Origin: Undaria pinnatifida
Lineage: Eukaryota > Sar > Phaeophyceae > Laminariales > Alariaceae
Length of the DNA: 64,000 bases
Reading direction: 5' to 3'
NCBI GenBank assembly: GCA_012845835.1
Contig: JABAKD010000008.1
Location: forward strand, 12,715,001-12,779,000
Position numbers and translations under genes: made by a program. Below the pieces are notes generated by a model. That model was not told where the DNA came from. It ran no database searches and saw only the letters and a program-made list of their open reading frames with translations. Below, one piece after another: positions 42,971 through 54,200 of the stretch (the first letter of the stretch is position 1; each line of letters begins with the position of its first letter).

Positions 42971-45636
42971 CTACTTTTTCTTTTTTCTAGCGCTGTCCTT
43001 TTTGCTGTTTTTGCTACCGCTCCCGCCCCCCCCCGCCGCCCCCCCGCCTCCCTTCCCGGAGACCTTCTTATCCTTGGAGTTCTTGGGCGTGCCAGCGCTA
43101 CCGCCGCCACTAGACGAGCCAGCCCCTCCCCCACCAGCATTCGCCTTCCGCTTAGCTTCCTCGAGCTTCTGCAGTCCCTTCGCGGCCGGGGAGGTTACCG
43201 ACCCCAGAGAGAAAAGCCTTTCTTCCAGTTCAACTCCTTTCGTGCGCTTCATCAGGGCGTGGAGCAGCCCCCCTTCACCTGCCGGGAGTCGTATCGTGTC
43301 GGCAACGGCGACGGTACGGCAAATGTCTTTCATAACAAAAACTGAAGAAACGAAAGCTGTATAAACCAAGATATGTTCAAATTCTGAACAAACCATTAAC
43401 TCCTTCGGGACTTCAGAGGGAAAAAAGTAACCACTACAGGCGAAGTTTACACCAATATCACACCAAGATCGACCAATCGAAGCAACGCGGGGGGCTGCTG
43501 CTTCGATATTGGTGATACATCTCGTGTCCGAACGGCAGTACGACACCAATTAAAAAGATGCACAAGATACACGATTCTCCCATTCATACTGCTGCACACT
43601 GACGGAGCCGGCGGATAACATCGCATCTGTCATGTCTTTGGTCACTATGCCCGGCCTTCACAAGGGTTTTAATAAACATGCTTAAAAAGCTTTGAAACTG
43701 TACCGGTAGCATATACTTCCGCAGGTTTTCTTTGAGCAGTCAGGTCCAATGATTTTTACTCCGGACCACGCGTTTTACCGGTACGTGCATACAGACTTGC
43801 TGCTGTTATTGCTGCTGTGATTGCTGCTTTACTGAGCGATTAACCCTTCTTTGGACTTGATTTATCTTGATTATACTGTAGCGATTCAAAGAACGACGAT
43901 TGCCATATTTTAAAGCGTCTGCGAGTAGCGTGAGCGCGCAGCAGCACGCGTAGGATCATGTTGCGCCCGTCCCGTGAGAGACTTTGCTTTGTTATCGTTC
44001 GGGCACCATTTTTTTGTAATCGCCAACCAGCAGTGGCCGATGTCGAAACCGTCGATTTTCGTCGTAAATTTTGTTTTTCCTCTGAAGTCTCAAAGGGGTT
44101 TTGATCTTCGCCCCAACTGCTGCTCTGCCTTTTCGGGGAGGCGCCTTTACCGGCTTTGTCCCACAAATCGTACCAGATAAAGTACCAAATATATTTCACT
44201 TTGTAGAGGTCTTCAAGCTGTTTTTTATGTGTTTTTGTGCTTTTTTATTGTCAAATCGCGAGAGGGCGTCGACCCACCCGAACCCCAACCCCAACCCTAA
44301 CCCTAACCCATGCTAGGGCTCCGACCCGAGCGCGGCTTCGCCGCGCGTTTTGGAAAAACTGATAAAAAATGTGCGGGCCACCTCACACATCGAAATATTT
44401 TTGGTACTTTATCTGGTATGATGTTGTGGGGTGAGAACATCGCAAAGGCTGCTGTTTTCGAGCGCTGTCCCGCACTCAACTTTCAAATTTCAAAAAAATA
44501 ATTTTTCAGATTTTCTACTTTCCATCTGTACTGCTGTACTTGCGTTTTATGTTGGTACGTGGTATGCAACACGTGGGGTCTTCGATTCTTCTCGTGGATC
44601 GTCGACACAAACGCAATCACAAAACAAACAGCATTATCTTGTTATTGTCTTGGCCATTATGGGAGGTCGATTTCCGATGTTTGTTTGTGTTCGTGGGTAC
44701 ACTACTGCGTCGCGTCCCGAGGTCCCCGTGCTGTACACGTCACGGTTAGGGACGCCTTGCACCGTGCATCGAAAGTGTTTGGCCGTGTCAGCACCAATTT
44801 GATCATCAGCATTTATCCCTACCACATGCTCTGACTGAGGAAATATAAACGGTCTCAAGCAGGAGAGATAGGGTAGACTTGCACACAACAGCACAGCAGA
44901 TGCTGCAGTACGTGAGACACTGCTGCTGCTGCTCTCTGCCATAGATAACGTACCTACTGGTATTATCGTCTACTCCACGTATCGTACTAATGCTCGCAAC
45001 ATGTAATCAGGTGAGTACTCGGGTATACGTACAAGGTACTACTGTACCAGGTGAACTACAAAAACTAAATAGTAGCACATCAAAGACAACAGGCACTGAG
45101 CGTTAGTGCTGGCATACTCCTCAGGGTGTTCAAGCGCTATGTAGTATTGTACTCGTGGTTGTTGTGTCGTCATGTTGCGGCTTCCACTCATCACTGGGCA
45201 CACTTTGTAGAGAGGAGCTGCTACTATGTTTACTGACTGCTGCTATCACATGGTGTGCCTCGCCCATTGCACCGCAAGGAGTACTTGTACTCCAGCGCAT
45301 CTCACCAATCTCATCTTCCCCATCCTCGTTCTTGACAGCTGCGGCTCGCTTGATCCCCCGCTTGGCGCCTGCCACAATTTCGCCCCCTTTCTCCTTCCCC
45401 TTGATGTCGAGGTACGCGTCCCACCCCTGCAGAACGTTGCCGTAGAGCCTGGTCTCCTCGAGGTAGCTGCGCTCCAGGTCGAAGATTTGCTTCTCCGTCT
45501 GGACCAGGCGTTCGTGCACGTTGGTCAAGGACTTGTCGAGCCCCCTCACCCTTTTCTTGAGGTCCTTGGGCGTTTCTGTAGGTCGGGACGAGTGGGTATC
45601 CACCGGCGCCGGCATCGATCCCTTGACATCTGGCAT
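42971..45636 (-). CDS. EAF6: Eaf6/MEAF6-like subunit of a MYST histone acetyltransferase complex (two exons)
   Basis: Exon 1 is 45636-45306, exon 2 is 43278-42971 (stop TAG). They join across a 2,027-bp intron with donor G|GTGAG and acceptor CAG|GT, and the phases fit. Exon 1 encodes LKKRVRGLDKSLTNVHERLV then QIFDLERSYLEETRLYGNVL and QGWDAYL, the coiled-coil and 'ExSYLExTxxYGNxxxGWD' signature of Eaf6/MEAF6. Exon 2 supplies the second signature, EERLFSLGSVTSPAAKG, then a Lys/Gly/Ser-rich tail. The predicted protein is 212 residues (human form about 190). The start is the first in-frame ATG, and the open frame extends further upstream without another ATG, so an upstream exon is possible. Eaf6 is a small scaffold subunit of NuA4 and of MOZ/HBO1-type complexes in the nucleus. 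The region 45637-45960 would hold the promoter. Confidence 0.88.
44156..44442. repeat. Inverted repeat with telomere-like loop inside the EAF6 intron
   Basis: cgtaccagataaagtaccaa with flanking tcccacaaat and atatttc (44160-44198) is inverted as ggtactttatctggtatgat with flanking cgaaatattttt and gttgtgggg (44390-44440). The arms are about 40 bp and nearly identical. The loop holds CCCCAACCCTAACCCTAACC at 44287-44306. It could be a small foldback element. Confidence 0.65.
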
Positions 45637-45951
45637 GATCGCTTTGTTTCCGTTCAGAATCGTGATGTCTCTGGGGCGACGTGGTGCTGGGAAAGAAGGT
45701 GCCTCGAGCGAAGGCAAGCAGAAAGCAGAAAGCAGGGGCAGAACATCAGAACATCAGAACATCGGATCAGGAGTTTTCACAGTGTTTTTATGGCGTTATA
45801 ATATAACAGGGAAGGGGGATGTGAGGTTTTTAATATGTGGTCCGATGTTATGTTCTATTTTAGTAGAACGGGGAAAGGGGTTTATCGGAGATCTATTCTC
45901 CCGCTGTTCTTTCAGCTGTTCAAGGAACATCAAACAGCCCCTGGACGACCG

Positions 45952-46455
45952 ATGGGAGTCTCTCTACAAATGTCCTCCTCCTCTACTTCCTCCTCCGGTC
46001 GCGAGGGCTTGAGCCAAGGACTTCGCAGCAGCAGCAACAGCAGCAGCAGCCAGCATCAGGCGCTCTCCAGCGTGCCAGAAGCGTCACGGCGCGCGGCGTC
46101 TGCGCCAATTCGTGTCGATATTAAACCGCAATCTGATCACGTAAAGAGTAGAGAACCGAGCACATCGCCCACCACCCCGCGCCCTGAGCTACCCAAAGAG
46201 TCTTCGGTACAAGAGCTACTCCTGTCTGCAGAAAAATCCTTCGGGGGTGGGCTATCGCCGGGAGAGGGGGAGGTCGCGATTGTTCACCACCCTATCAGGA
46301 CTCGGCCGTCCAGGATGGTGGTAGCGCAGGACTGGGACGCGGCCGGAGTAGAGCCGCCCTCGCCAGCTGTAGCAACGCCCACATCGTTCTCGCCTGAGGG
46401 AAAGCACACGGTGGGTGGCTGGGTAGATGATACGGGTGGGTGCATGGTGCGGATA
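45952..46455 (+). CDS. Possible divergent gene: Ser/Pro-rich protein exon
   Basis: From the ATG at 45952 a frame encodes MGVSLQMSSSSTSSSGREGL, a poly-Ser/Gln stretch, then ASRRAASAPIRVDIKPQSD, PTTPRPELPKESSVQELLLS and SRMVVAQDWDAAGVEPPSPA. The amino-acid mix looks like a disordered nuclear protein, and the complement is not open with similar quality. A possible donor is at about 46437 (GGTGGGT). No family is recognised, and the start could lie at 45835. It would share a short bidirectional promoter with the EAF6-like gene. It may equally be a chance frame. Confidence 0.3.
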
Positions 46456-46654
46456 CTGCTGGTGCTGCTGGTGCCGCGTCGTAATTGTTCTTGTGCTCGA
46501 GGGCTCGAAATACAACAACAGCACAGCAGCAGTATGTATGATTTGTATCGCACAGCAGTAGCAGCAGTGTGTACTCTATGCTACACTTACAAGGGAGACC
46601 TTACAAGTAGTATTATTGTGAACAATGCTATGATACGATACCGTGTACAAGGTG

Positions 46655-46725
46655 CAAGTATAGACTATGGCATCAGCCGTCAACGAGTATTTATAGTCGA
46701 CTGATAGTAAACGAGGATTTATTTT
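46655..46725 (+). repeat. Short dispersed repeat, copy 1 (partner 48100-48160)
   Basis: tatggcatcagccgtcaacgagta, then a spacer, then gaggattta occurs here and at 48105-48155. It precedes the tRNA-derived SINE here and an AT-rich stretch there. Confidence 0.45.
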
Positions 46726-46848
46726 CCGGTCGCCCGCACTCTTGTTGTCTGCGTCGCTCGTAGTCGCAATCCCGCGTTGAGGTTTTGCTGTTCAAGTGTG
46801 TGGTACCACGAGAATTTTCTTCCGCTACCGAAGGGGCTTGGGCTTATC

Positions 46849-47158
46849 TATGTGCCGGTCGCCCCGGTGGCGTATCAGATTATCCTCGAGCCTGTTAGTT
46901 TCGTGAGTTCGAGCCCCGCCGAGTGCATACTCGTATAAATTCGTTGGGTCTTTTTCTTGTGCACAAATTGACTTGCGGAAAGCGCGAGAGCGTGAGTTAG
47001 CAACACTCGATGAGAAATCGACGAGCAGTGGGATTGCTGAACCCTATGCGCCATAAAAATTGAAGGCAAGAACCGGGGGGGAGAAGGGACGACACCTGTG
47101 ACCACGGCTTGTCCAGAAGCTGGAAAGTGAAAGCGTGCAAAAAAAAAAAAAAAAAAAA
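46849..47158 (+). repeat. tRNA-derived SINE with poly(A), copy 1
   Basis: The head resembles a tRNA. A box A-like TGGCGTATCAGA is followed by box B GAGTTCGAGCCCC and GCCGAGTGCA. The body contains gacttgcggaaagcgcgaga, gggattgctgaaccctatgc and gacacctgtgaccacggctt, then gtccagaagctgg. It ends in 20 A residues at 47139-47158. The order of head, body and A-tail is that of a SINE. Confidence 0.75.
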
Positions 47159-47159
47159 T

Positions 47160-47470
47160 TGGCCCCGGTGGCGTATCAGGTTATCCTCGAGCCATTAGGT
47201 CAGTTTCGTGAGTTCGAGCCCCGCCGAGTGCATACTCGTACAAGTATAAATTCGTTGGGACTTTTTCTTGTGCACAAATTGACTTGCGGAAAGCGCGAGA
47301 GCGTGAGTTAGCAACACTCGATGAAAAATCGACGACCAATGGGATTGCTGAATCCTATGCGCGATAAAAATTGAAGGCGAGAACCGGGGGGGAGAAGGGA
47401 CGACACCTGTGACCACGGCTTGTCCAGAAGCTGGAAAGCAAAAGTGTGAGAAAAGAAGAAGAAAAAAAAA
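47160..47470 (+). repeat. tRNA-derived SINE, copy 2 in tandem
   Basis: Starts ggccccggtggcgtatcagg directly after the A-tail of copy 1 and repeats the whole body with few changes. It ends in an A-rich gaaaagaagaagaaaaaaaaa. A 5'-truncated third copy lies at 49405-49555, from gacgagcaatgggattgctg to gagaaaaaaagaag. Confidence 0.75.
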
Positions 47471-47479
47471 TGGAGTACT

Positions 47480-49025
47480 ACTGCTGTACCGGGGTACTGG
47501 TGCGAGCTCGTATTGTTTTTCGGCCACCCGGCTTGCTGCACAGCGTTTATTTCGTATTTCTCTCTTCCAATGTATTTCTGTTGCTGACGTATGTATGTTG
47601 TGCCTGTCGTACCCAGTACTAGGGCATGACATTGCGTTGTCGAATGCATTACGATGCATGATCTCTGTGTCGTGGCTTGTGACCACAGAGCTGATCTTTC
47701 TAGGGTGAAGAATCAGTACGGACACTGGGTGTGCTGGATGTCGACGAGTAGAAGAACGGTTTAATGTGAAGAACACACACACACAGCAGGCATGATGAAA
47801 CACACATGTCGGTCAAGCCCCGTCCTCGTTTGTTTGTGTCACCGCAAGAGACGCCTACCGCCTTAGAACGGCGGAGGGATTGCTATGCAGAACCAGCACA
47901 AGCGCGGGCGGCCGAGGCACACACGAGACGTATACGTGGTACGTACATGTGTGTGCGTGTCTTTTGGAATACGTACATGTGTTGAGTATGCCTGTGCATC
48001 ATAGAACGACAAAAAAAAACACGGGTCCGATTTTTTTTTTTTCTTCTTCGTTATCCTCCGGCGGATGGGGAAAAATCCGATCTTATTATAATTTGTACCT
48101 GGTATATGGCATCAGCCGTCAACGAGTAGTGAACTATTAATAAATGAGGATTTACAACATTTTAAGGGCGTAAGCTGTGAGTTCGACGAATTTATGGTCA
48201 ATACTCGTCTTTGCGACCTGCGTTGGTGGTACTTGTAATATACCATGTGGGTGAGTTTTTTCTTACATTATCACGCGATCACGCGGGGGAGCACGCTGCA
48301 GCTCCCCCCATCCCAGTTCGGACACACCCCATACCCCCGGGTAGCTCGGGCTGCCTCGGGTGGCCGATGTTTCCCTCTAAATCCCCGTCTCCTTCCCATC
48401 GACATTTATTAATAGCACATCCACTACCCCCGCGATGAATTTCCGTGCCGTAAGACGTGTGACCATGTGGAAATAGCACCTTACCTGGTATTATATGAAC
48501 TTGAACTCGCGAGGCAGAGATAATGCATGGCAAATTCACCAGTGGTATAAAATACTCGTCAAGACATGTGGTATTAATACGACAGCAGTAGTGGCGGCGC
48601 GCATTTAAGAAATATGCTGTTTCAGGAAACTATGCTTACTTTTTTCATAATAAAAGGAAATTGGGTGTAGGAAAGACAGCCCAAACTGGTCAAGAATATA
48701 CCATGGTATTAAACATCGATTGTAACAAAATGCAACGGCCAACGCCCACCCGAGACAATAAATGGGTCGCTCCGGAGCGTGGGACATACTACAGTAAGAA
48801 ATAATGGGTGCTGAAAAGGGGGGTGGGGGGAGCACGGAAGCCGTTGTTGAAGAAAATAAGGAGACGACAGATACTAGGCAGCAAGGCACGAGGCCGACTA
48901 GTAGGTACGCAGCCTCAAGCCTCAAGCATACTGCGACTACCTTGTGTGTTTTATTTGTTATTTGTATTGCCTGCTCCATCCCCCTCGGGGGTGCACCATG
49001 GTCAGCCAATACTATAGCAGTTCCT
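47480..49025. other. No recognisable gene
   Basis: The region contains an A/T-homopolymer pair at 48010-48040 and the short repeat at 48100-48160. Open frames are short and unmatched. Confidence 0.4.
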
Positions 49026-49029
49026 TTCC

Positions 49030-49205
49030 TTGCTTGCTCTTCTTTTCGTTTCTCTTCTTTTCCTTTCCTTTTTCGCGTTCTTTTCTTTTCTTTCTTTTCT
49101 TTTCTTTTCTTTTCTGTTATTTTCTTTTCTGTCTCTTCTTTTATTTTATTTCATTTTTTCCAATTGACTTGAGTCTGACATGCGTATGCGTAGTGATAGG
49201 TACCA

Positions 49206-49236
<31 letters not shown>

Positions 49237-50535
49237 CACCTGGCACGTGTTAGTCTTTTCTGGTTGGCAAACGGTGTGCATAGTCGGTGTTTTCAGGCGC
49301 GAGTAGTGAGACGGATGTACCAGTGTGGACCTGGCACATCGTAGGCTGACTCCCGTTTTCACTCTTTTATATTCTTCTGGCGGAGGCATGAATTGCGTCG
49401 GCTATGATATATGCGACGAGCAATGGGATTGCTGAACCCTATGCGCGATGAAAATTGAAGGCAAGAACCGGGGGGAAGAAGGGACGACACCTATGACCAC
49501 GGCTTATCCAGAAGCTGGAAAGTCAAAGTGTGAGAAAAAAAGAAGAAAAAAAATGCGTGTACTTCTTTTGGTTTTGTTTGTGTTTTTTCCCTGGGGTATT
49601 CCTCCACTCCAGAGTGATTGGAGCCTGTCTTGTGACCACGGACTTGATCGTGCAAGTTAAAGTGAGAACAACAACAGCAGTATGAATACTACCACCACCA
49701 TTATGCGGGTTCTTTGCTGAACCGGTTTTCCCCTGTTCCCTTTCATGCCCTTTTTTCCCTTTCTTCGTCCCTTTATTTTTTTCCGGTTTTGCTTCGCCCC
49801 TCCTTTTTTCCTCTTGGATACCCTTGGGGGCTATTGAGGTGATGATGTCGGTATGGACACCGCCGTCGAAGATACAAAATGTAGAGGACAGACCAGGCAG
49901 CAATGCTCCTAACCCTCTAGAAGTTGCGTTCGGAACCCAGTTGGGGTGCTGCTCCGACGCCCGTTGGGTGGTGCCATTTGCTTTCTAGCCGCGTTTTTGC
50001 TTGCTTTATTTACGGTTGTTGTTGTTGTTGTTGCTCTCACATTTACTCGCATAATCAAGTCCGTGGTCACAGGACAGGCTCCAGTCACTGGAGCTGAGGA
50101 ATACCCCAGGTAATAAACACAAACAACCCAAGGTGGTACACGCATATATCACAGCTGACGCAACTCATGCCTCCACCAGAAACATATAAAAGTGAAATCG
50201 GGAGTCAGTCTACGATTTGTCAGGTCCATACCGATGCATACGCCTCATTACTCGCGCCTGGTAAAAACGACTATACCGCTTGCCACCCGAGAAAGACTAC
50301 CACGTATATACTACACGTAGTATCTATCGCTACGCATACGCACGACAGATGCAAGTCAATTGGAAAAAAGAAACAAAGAAAAGAAAAAAAGGTAAAGGAA
50401 AGGAAAGAAAAGAAAAGATGAAGCGAAAAAAAAAACGAAAAAGGACAGGAAATAACAGAAAAGACAAAAAAAGCAAGAAAGGACAAGACAAGAACAGGAA
50501 GCAAGGGAAGAGAAAGAGAAGAAATTGTCATACTA
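49030..50535. repeat. Large imperfect inverted repeat, about 1.5 kb
   Basis: The left arm (49030-49405) is a CT-rich tract followed by caattgacttgagtctgac, atgcgtatgcgtagtgatag, 28 T residues, caggcgcgagtagtgag, gctgactcccgttttcac and ggaggcatgaattgcgtc. The right arm (50157-50535) is its reverse complement, ending in a GA-rich tract. A second nested inverted pair (repeat family 3) sits at 49575-49682 and 50010-50120. The centre is near 49850 and includes a truncated SINE. Confidence 0.75.
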
Positions 50536-50732
50536 GCAGACCCTAGGGACTGACTAAAGACGGCATTGGGCTCATAGAGGGTATCAAGTGCATAATCAAT
50601 GGCACTGGGGAGAGAACGCAACATGGCGAAGAAGTCAGGGCGGTCTTTTGCTATCTTGTGACGGCCATTGGAAGGCCCACAACTTTCAAGACGATGATTG
50701 CCAAACCCAGACTTGATGTCTCTTGGGCATGA

Positions 50733-50779
50733 CGCCCCCCCTCCCCCCCCCCCCCCTTCCCCCCTCCCCCCCTCCCCCT
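50733..50779 (+). repeat. Near-pure C tract
   Basis: Runs of C broken only by single or double T. On the minus strand it is a G-run series able to form quadruplexes. It is likely a hard region for polymerases and assembly. Confidence 0.8.
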
Positions 50780-52600
50780 TGTTACGGTATGGGCACTAGT
50801 GTCGTCAGAAACAGCAGTAGGTGATAGATCATGCGGCATTGCTCCTACCTCCCACTCCTACAGGAGGGTAATTCGAAACCGAATATGGTTGCCGCCCCCG
50901 ACGTTGGTGGGATGGCGTCATTTGCTATGTTGCTACGTAGTTGACGGCTGTTTGGTGGCGTATTTTTCAATTTAGTTGTCTTGTGCCGTCCTGTTTCCCT
51001 CTTTCTTTCCGTTTTTTTTTTCCTTTTTTCTTCTTTATTTTTCATGTTGTTCTTTTCTCGTCCTTTTTACTGCAAATAGTCTGGTGTGCTGGCTTGCATA
51101 TTTGTTTTGAGTCCGCGTGCTCATCGCAGTTGGCAGTGCACGATGCATGACCAAATCACCTTGCTGTATTTACAATGATGTGTGTCTATGTCTCGTAGTT
51201 TGTTCCCACAGAGAAAACTCGTAGGCCTCAGCACGGGACGCTGGTTAAGCTAGATGTAGATGGGTTGAATGGAAACATCAAGAACACACACTGATACACA
51301 ACTCACAACTTCCGCCGGAAAAAATGACAACATACACAAGTAAACCCGTGGTACGTAAAAATCAAAATCAAAATAATTCCATAAATCCAAATCACACCAA
51401 TGGGGTAGATGGGAGAACGGTAATAAAAAAAAGTGTTCTGAGGAAATGTCGACGCAAACCATAAACGGCTGCAGACGCGAACGTTTGGAAAGAAAATACC
51501 TGGTATACAAATATACGAGTACGTCCAACGTCGGATTTTTCCGGACAAAGTCAATGATGTATAATGGGTAGGGGGTAGGGTCAGGGTTTGGCTTACAAGG
51601 TATATATAGGGTTACAAGGTGTAGGATTACGGTCGTATGTGGCGTTTTGGACAGTTTTTAGATGTTTCCTTTCGCAATACTGGAAGCACACGTGGGCCAC
51701 ACCAAATTCCCTGATTTCCATAATTTATCCTAGATAATCGCTCAGAATAGTGAAGGCGGCCATGCAGACGCGTGACCCGCTGTACGCCTGCTGACCAGTC
51801 ACGTACTCATCTCGGCTCGGCCGCGGTATTCGCCCTACCAAGAAATGCCAGAGGAACATATATATAAGGTGCAAGCTTTCGCCTCGGAGGTGAAAAAACG
51901 GAGCTCAAATACTTGGTAGTACCCATGACCTGTGGTGCGTTTAAGTCGGTGTGCTCGCCAATAACGAGCAGTCCAAATGGGGGCTACGCAGGAAATATGG
52001 GTATATGCGTCCCCTGTACCCCATACCAGGCAATGTCATGATCTCTGGCTGGAACTCTCGGACGAACAACGAGGGTTCTGGATATAAACTCAAATCGCAC
52101 GCAGCATCGAACATCATGACACGAAGGCAATCATAATCGTGCGGTATGCACATTATACCTCGCAAGCAAATTTGTTGCAGCAGCTGTATCGGCGTCTACC
52201 TCGAGGCCATGATGGAATGTGTGCAGCACACGCTCCAGATATTCACAGGTCGCTTGCCGGATGTATGTTCGTTGCACATGAGTATCTGCAGCAGTCTACG
52301 GCTAGCAACAGTGATACACGAGATGAAGGCACCGTTCTGATATAAATATTTCGACTCTGTATATAAGTGAATAAAATGAGCTACTACCAGCACTGCTGCT
52401 GCTCTAGCATAATGCTTCATGGTACGACCCCTACTGCTGTACCTCGCAGCCAATCAAGTGCTTGCCTTCGCAGGCGTCGCGGGCGAGGCACTGGCCGAGA
52501 CCTCGAAGTGCGCTTGACCTCGGTATCGCTCGCGCCGGAGTCCTGTGCTCGAGTACTCGCCCCCATGAACGACGCCATCACCTCGAAGAATTTATCCATG
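50780..52600. other. No recognisable gene
   Basis: Degenerate tagggtnnaggg/ggttacaaggt short repeats occur at 51565-51630. Frames on the minus strand at 51250-51554 are aromatic-rich but match nothing. Confidence 0.4.
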
Positions 52601-52609
52601 CAATTTTTT

Positions 52610-53115
52610 TTGCCCCAAGAAATTCAAGGAAAAAAACGTGATCACAGAACATTTGATTGCTCCGTGAGACATGCCCTCGCAACCGATTATACATTATACT
52701 TGCTTCTTCGCGGGCATTACGGGAGAGGCACCGATCGTTCCATAGCACGGTCGATCGCCTGGCCTGGGCCTCTGTAGCGCGCACACAAACGACATTAGTT
52801 ATCCTCGCTCGACTGAGAACCTACACAAAACCTGATTCTGGGACAAATTCGGAACTGTCGTGATTTCAAGAAAGAATTTCGAAACGAGACGGACAGAACA
52901 CAATCGCAGAGTATTTCGAATGCCTTGTGAGACACGCCCACGCAAGCGATTATGACTGTTTCTTCGCGGCCATCACAAAGGAGGCACAGACCTTCTAATG
53001 GCACGGTCGCTCGCCTGGGCTGGGCCTCGCTCGTAGCCGACACGACGGATGTAAGTTCTCCTTCCTCGACTGAGAAACACCCCTACAACTGACTTGGGGA
53101 AAATTCGGAACTTAT
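52610..53115 (+). repeat. Tandem duplication of about 255 bp
   Basis: First copy 52610-52860, second copy 52865-53115. Shared blocks in order are agaaattc/aagaattt-cgaa, cacaatcg/cacagaac, gagacatgccctcgcaa/gagacacgcccacgcaa, gcgattat, cttcttcgcgggcat/tttcttcgcggccat, gaggcac, gcacggtcg-tcgcctgg and ctcgactgagaac. It is diverged and carries no gene. Confidence 0.65.
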
Positions 53116-53220
53116 TCGTGGAAAGGCTTCCGAATATGGGCCCGCCCCCGCCCCAGATACCTAATACGCCAAACCGGTCTAACGCAGGTATCATATATAG
53201 TTTTGTATGATACGTTCCAC

Positions 53221-53836
53221 TCAGTAGTCGAACCGATACGTTGCCACACGATCTACCATTTCGCTTCCGCATTCGTCGAGAGCTGTATCAGTACGGTTGC
53301 CCCCCCCACCCCGCGCCCCGCCGGGTTTCCCTTGGTTGCTGCTCTTGGCGTCCTCTGCTTCGTGGCGTTGCCAACTCTTCTCCGCCTCGCCCCTGTGCCA
53401 CCTCGTCATGAAGCGGTCCGCTGCGTCGACGACCCCCCGGTGCCTTTTCCCACTCTTCTTGACCGCCCTCGGCCATAGCAGTCATCTCCACTCCGAACGG
53501 CAAAGGGGAGCTATCGATGGCCCCTCGGTGGCTTGGAATACCCTGATGTCGTCTTGCAAGACATCGGGCCCAGTTATTTTCTGGTCGACCTGGTCCCGGG
53601 CTCTCCCCACCAGCGATCGTCCCAAACATCACCCGATGGGTCAGCCGCTCATTCGTCGTCCATTGTACGGCTCCCGCAAAGAGGAGGCGTCGTTTGCGGA
53701 TGGTCGTCTCAACACTCTCACATTGTTTGTCACTTCTTGAGAGCTTTGGCGCACGTATGGGTAAAAATGGGAAACCCTCGTGCCGCTGCAAAATGTATGG
53801 TACAATAATCCTCGGTAGTTTGTCGCCGAAAAACAT
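53221..53836 (-). pseudogene. C-terminal remnant of a non-LTR (LINE) retrotransposon ORF2
   Basis: The minus frame contains TTIRKRRLLFAGAVQWTTNE, RLTHRVMFGTIAGGESPGPG, RPENNWARCL. In another frame downstream comes RFMTRWHRGEAEKSWQRHEA. 'RKRRLLFAG...RLP.RVMFGE..GG....G' followed by 'W..C' and 'RFM.RW..' is a C-terminal motif that I associate with LINE ORF2 proteins of protists and algae. A frameshift splits it near 53410. No RT domain or 3' A-tail is visible, so it is a truncated relic. Confidence 0.65.
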
Positions 53837-54200
53837 GGGTGCAGTTCTGAAGAGGTTATTTTCGGAACATGAAGGGGGGAAAGTGTTGTTAACAGAAAAT
53901 GAAAGGGACGATTACAGTAATGGAGTACGTCATGCGCGGGGTTGCGTAGGTCATGATCAGGTTGAGCATGTCAAGGTGGGAGACGTCGATGGGCCCTGGG
54001 ACGGAGTCGTCAAACGGGTCTCGATTGTCGTTCTGTCCAAAAGAAGTGCCAAGCCGGCTGAGACTTCCATTATAATTCCTCCGGCATGCCAAATACACTG
54101 CAACTCCCTGAATACGAATTTCATACAACCATCTTCTTAAATACTCTACACAGTTACAAATATCGGACGTTGGTACGAGTAATTAGTCAATCTTTTTTTT
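53820..54200 (-). repeat. Dispersed coding-like repeat, copy 1 (partner 58450-58800)
   Basis: Shares blocks with 58450-58800: tcaggttgag-atgtcaaggt, gggagtcgt-aaac, tctcgattgtcgttct, gccaagccggctgagacttcc, ataattcctccggcatgcc and ctccctgaatacgaatt. On the minus strand both translate to a motif like D(S)(V/L)P(G/D)P(I/V)D-x3-LD-(M/I)LNL. The motif is unassigned. The 58-kb copy is itself partly duplicated (58470-58585 and 58590-58670). Confidence 0.55.

Noticed and set aside
42870-43364. Plus-strand Pro-rich protein opposite EAF6 exon 2
   Set aside because: The minus strand carries the conserved EERLFS-SVTS motif with matched splice phases, so the plus frame is a shadow.
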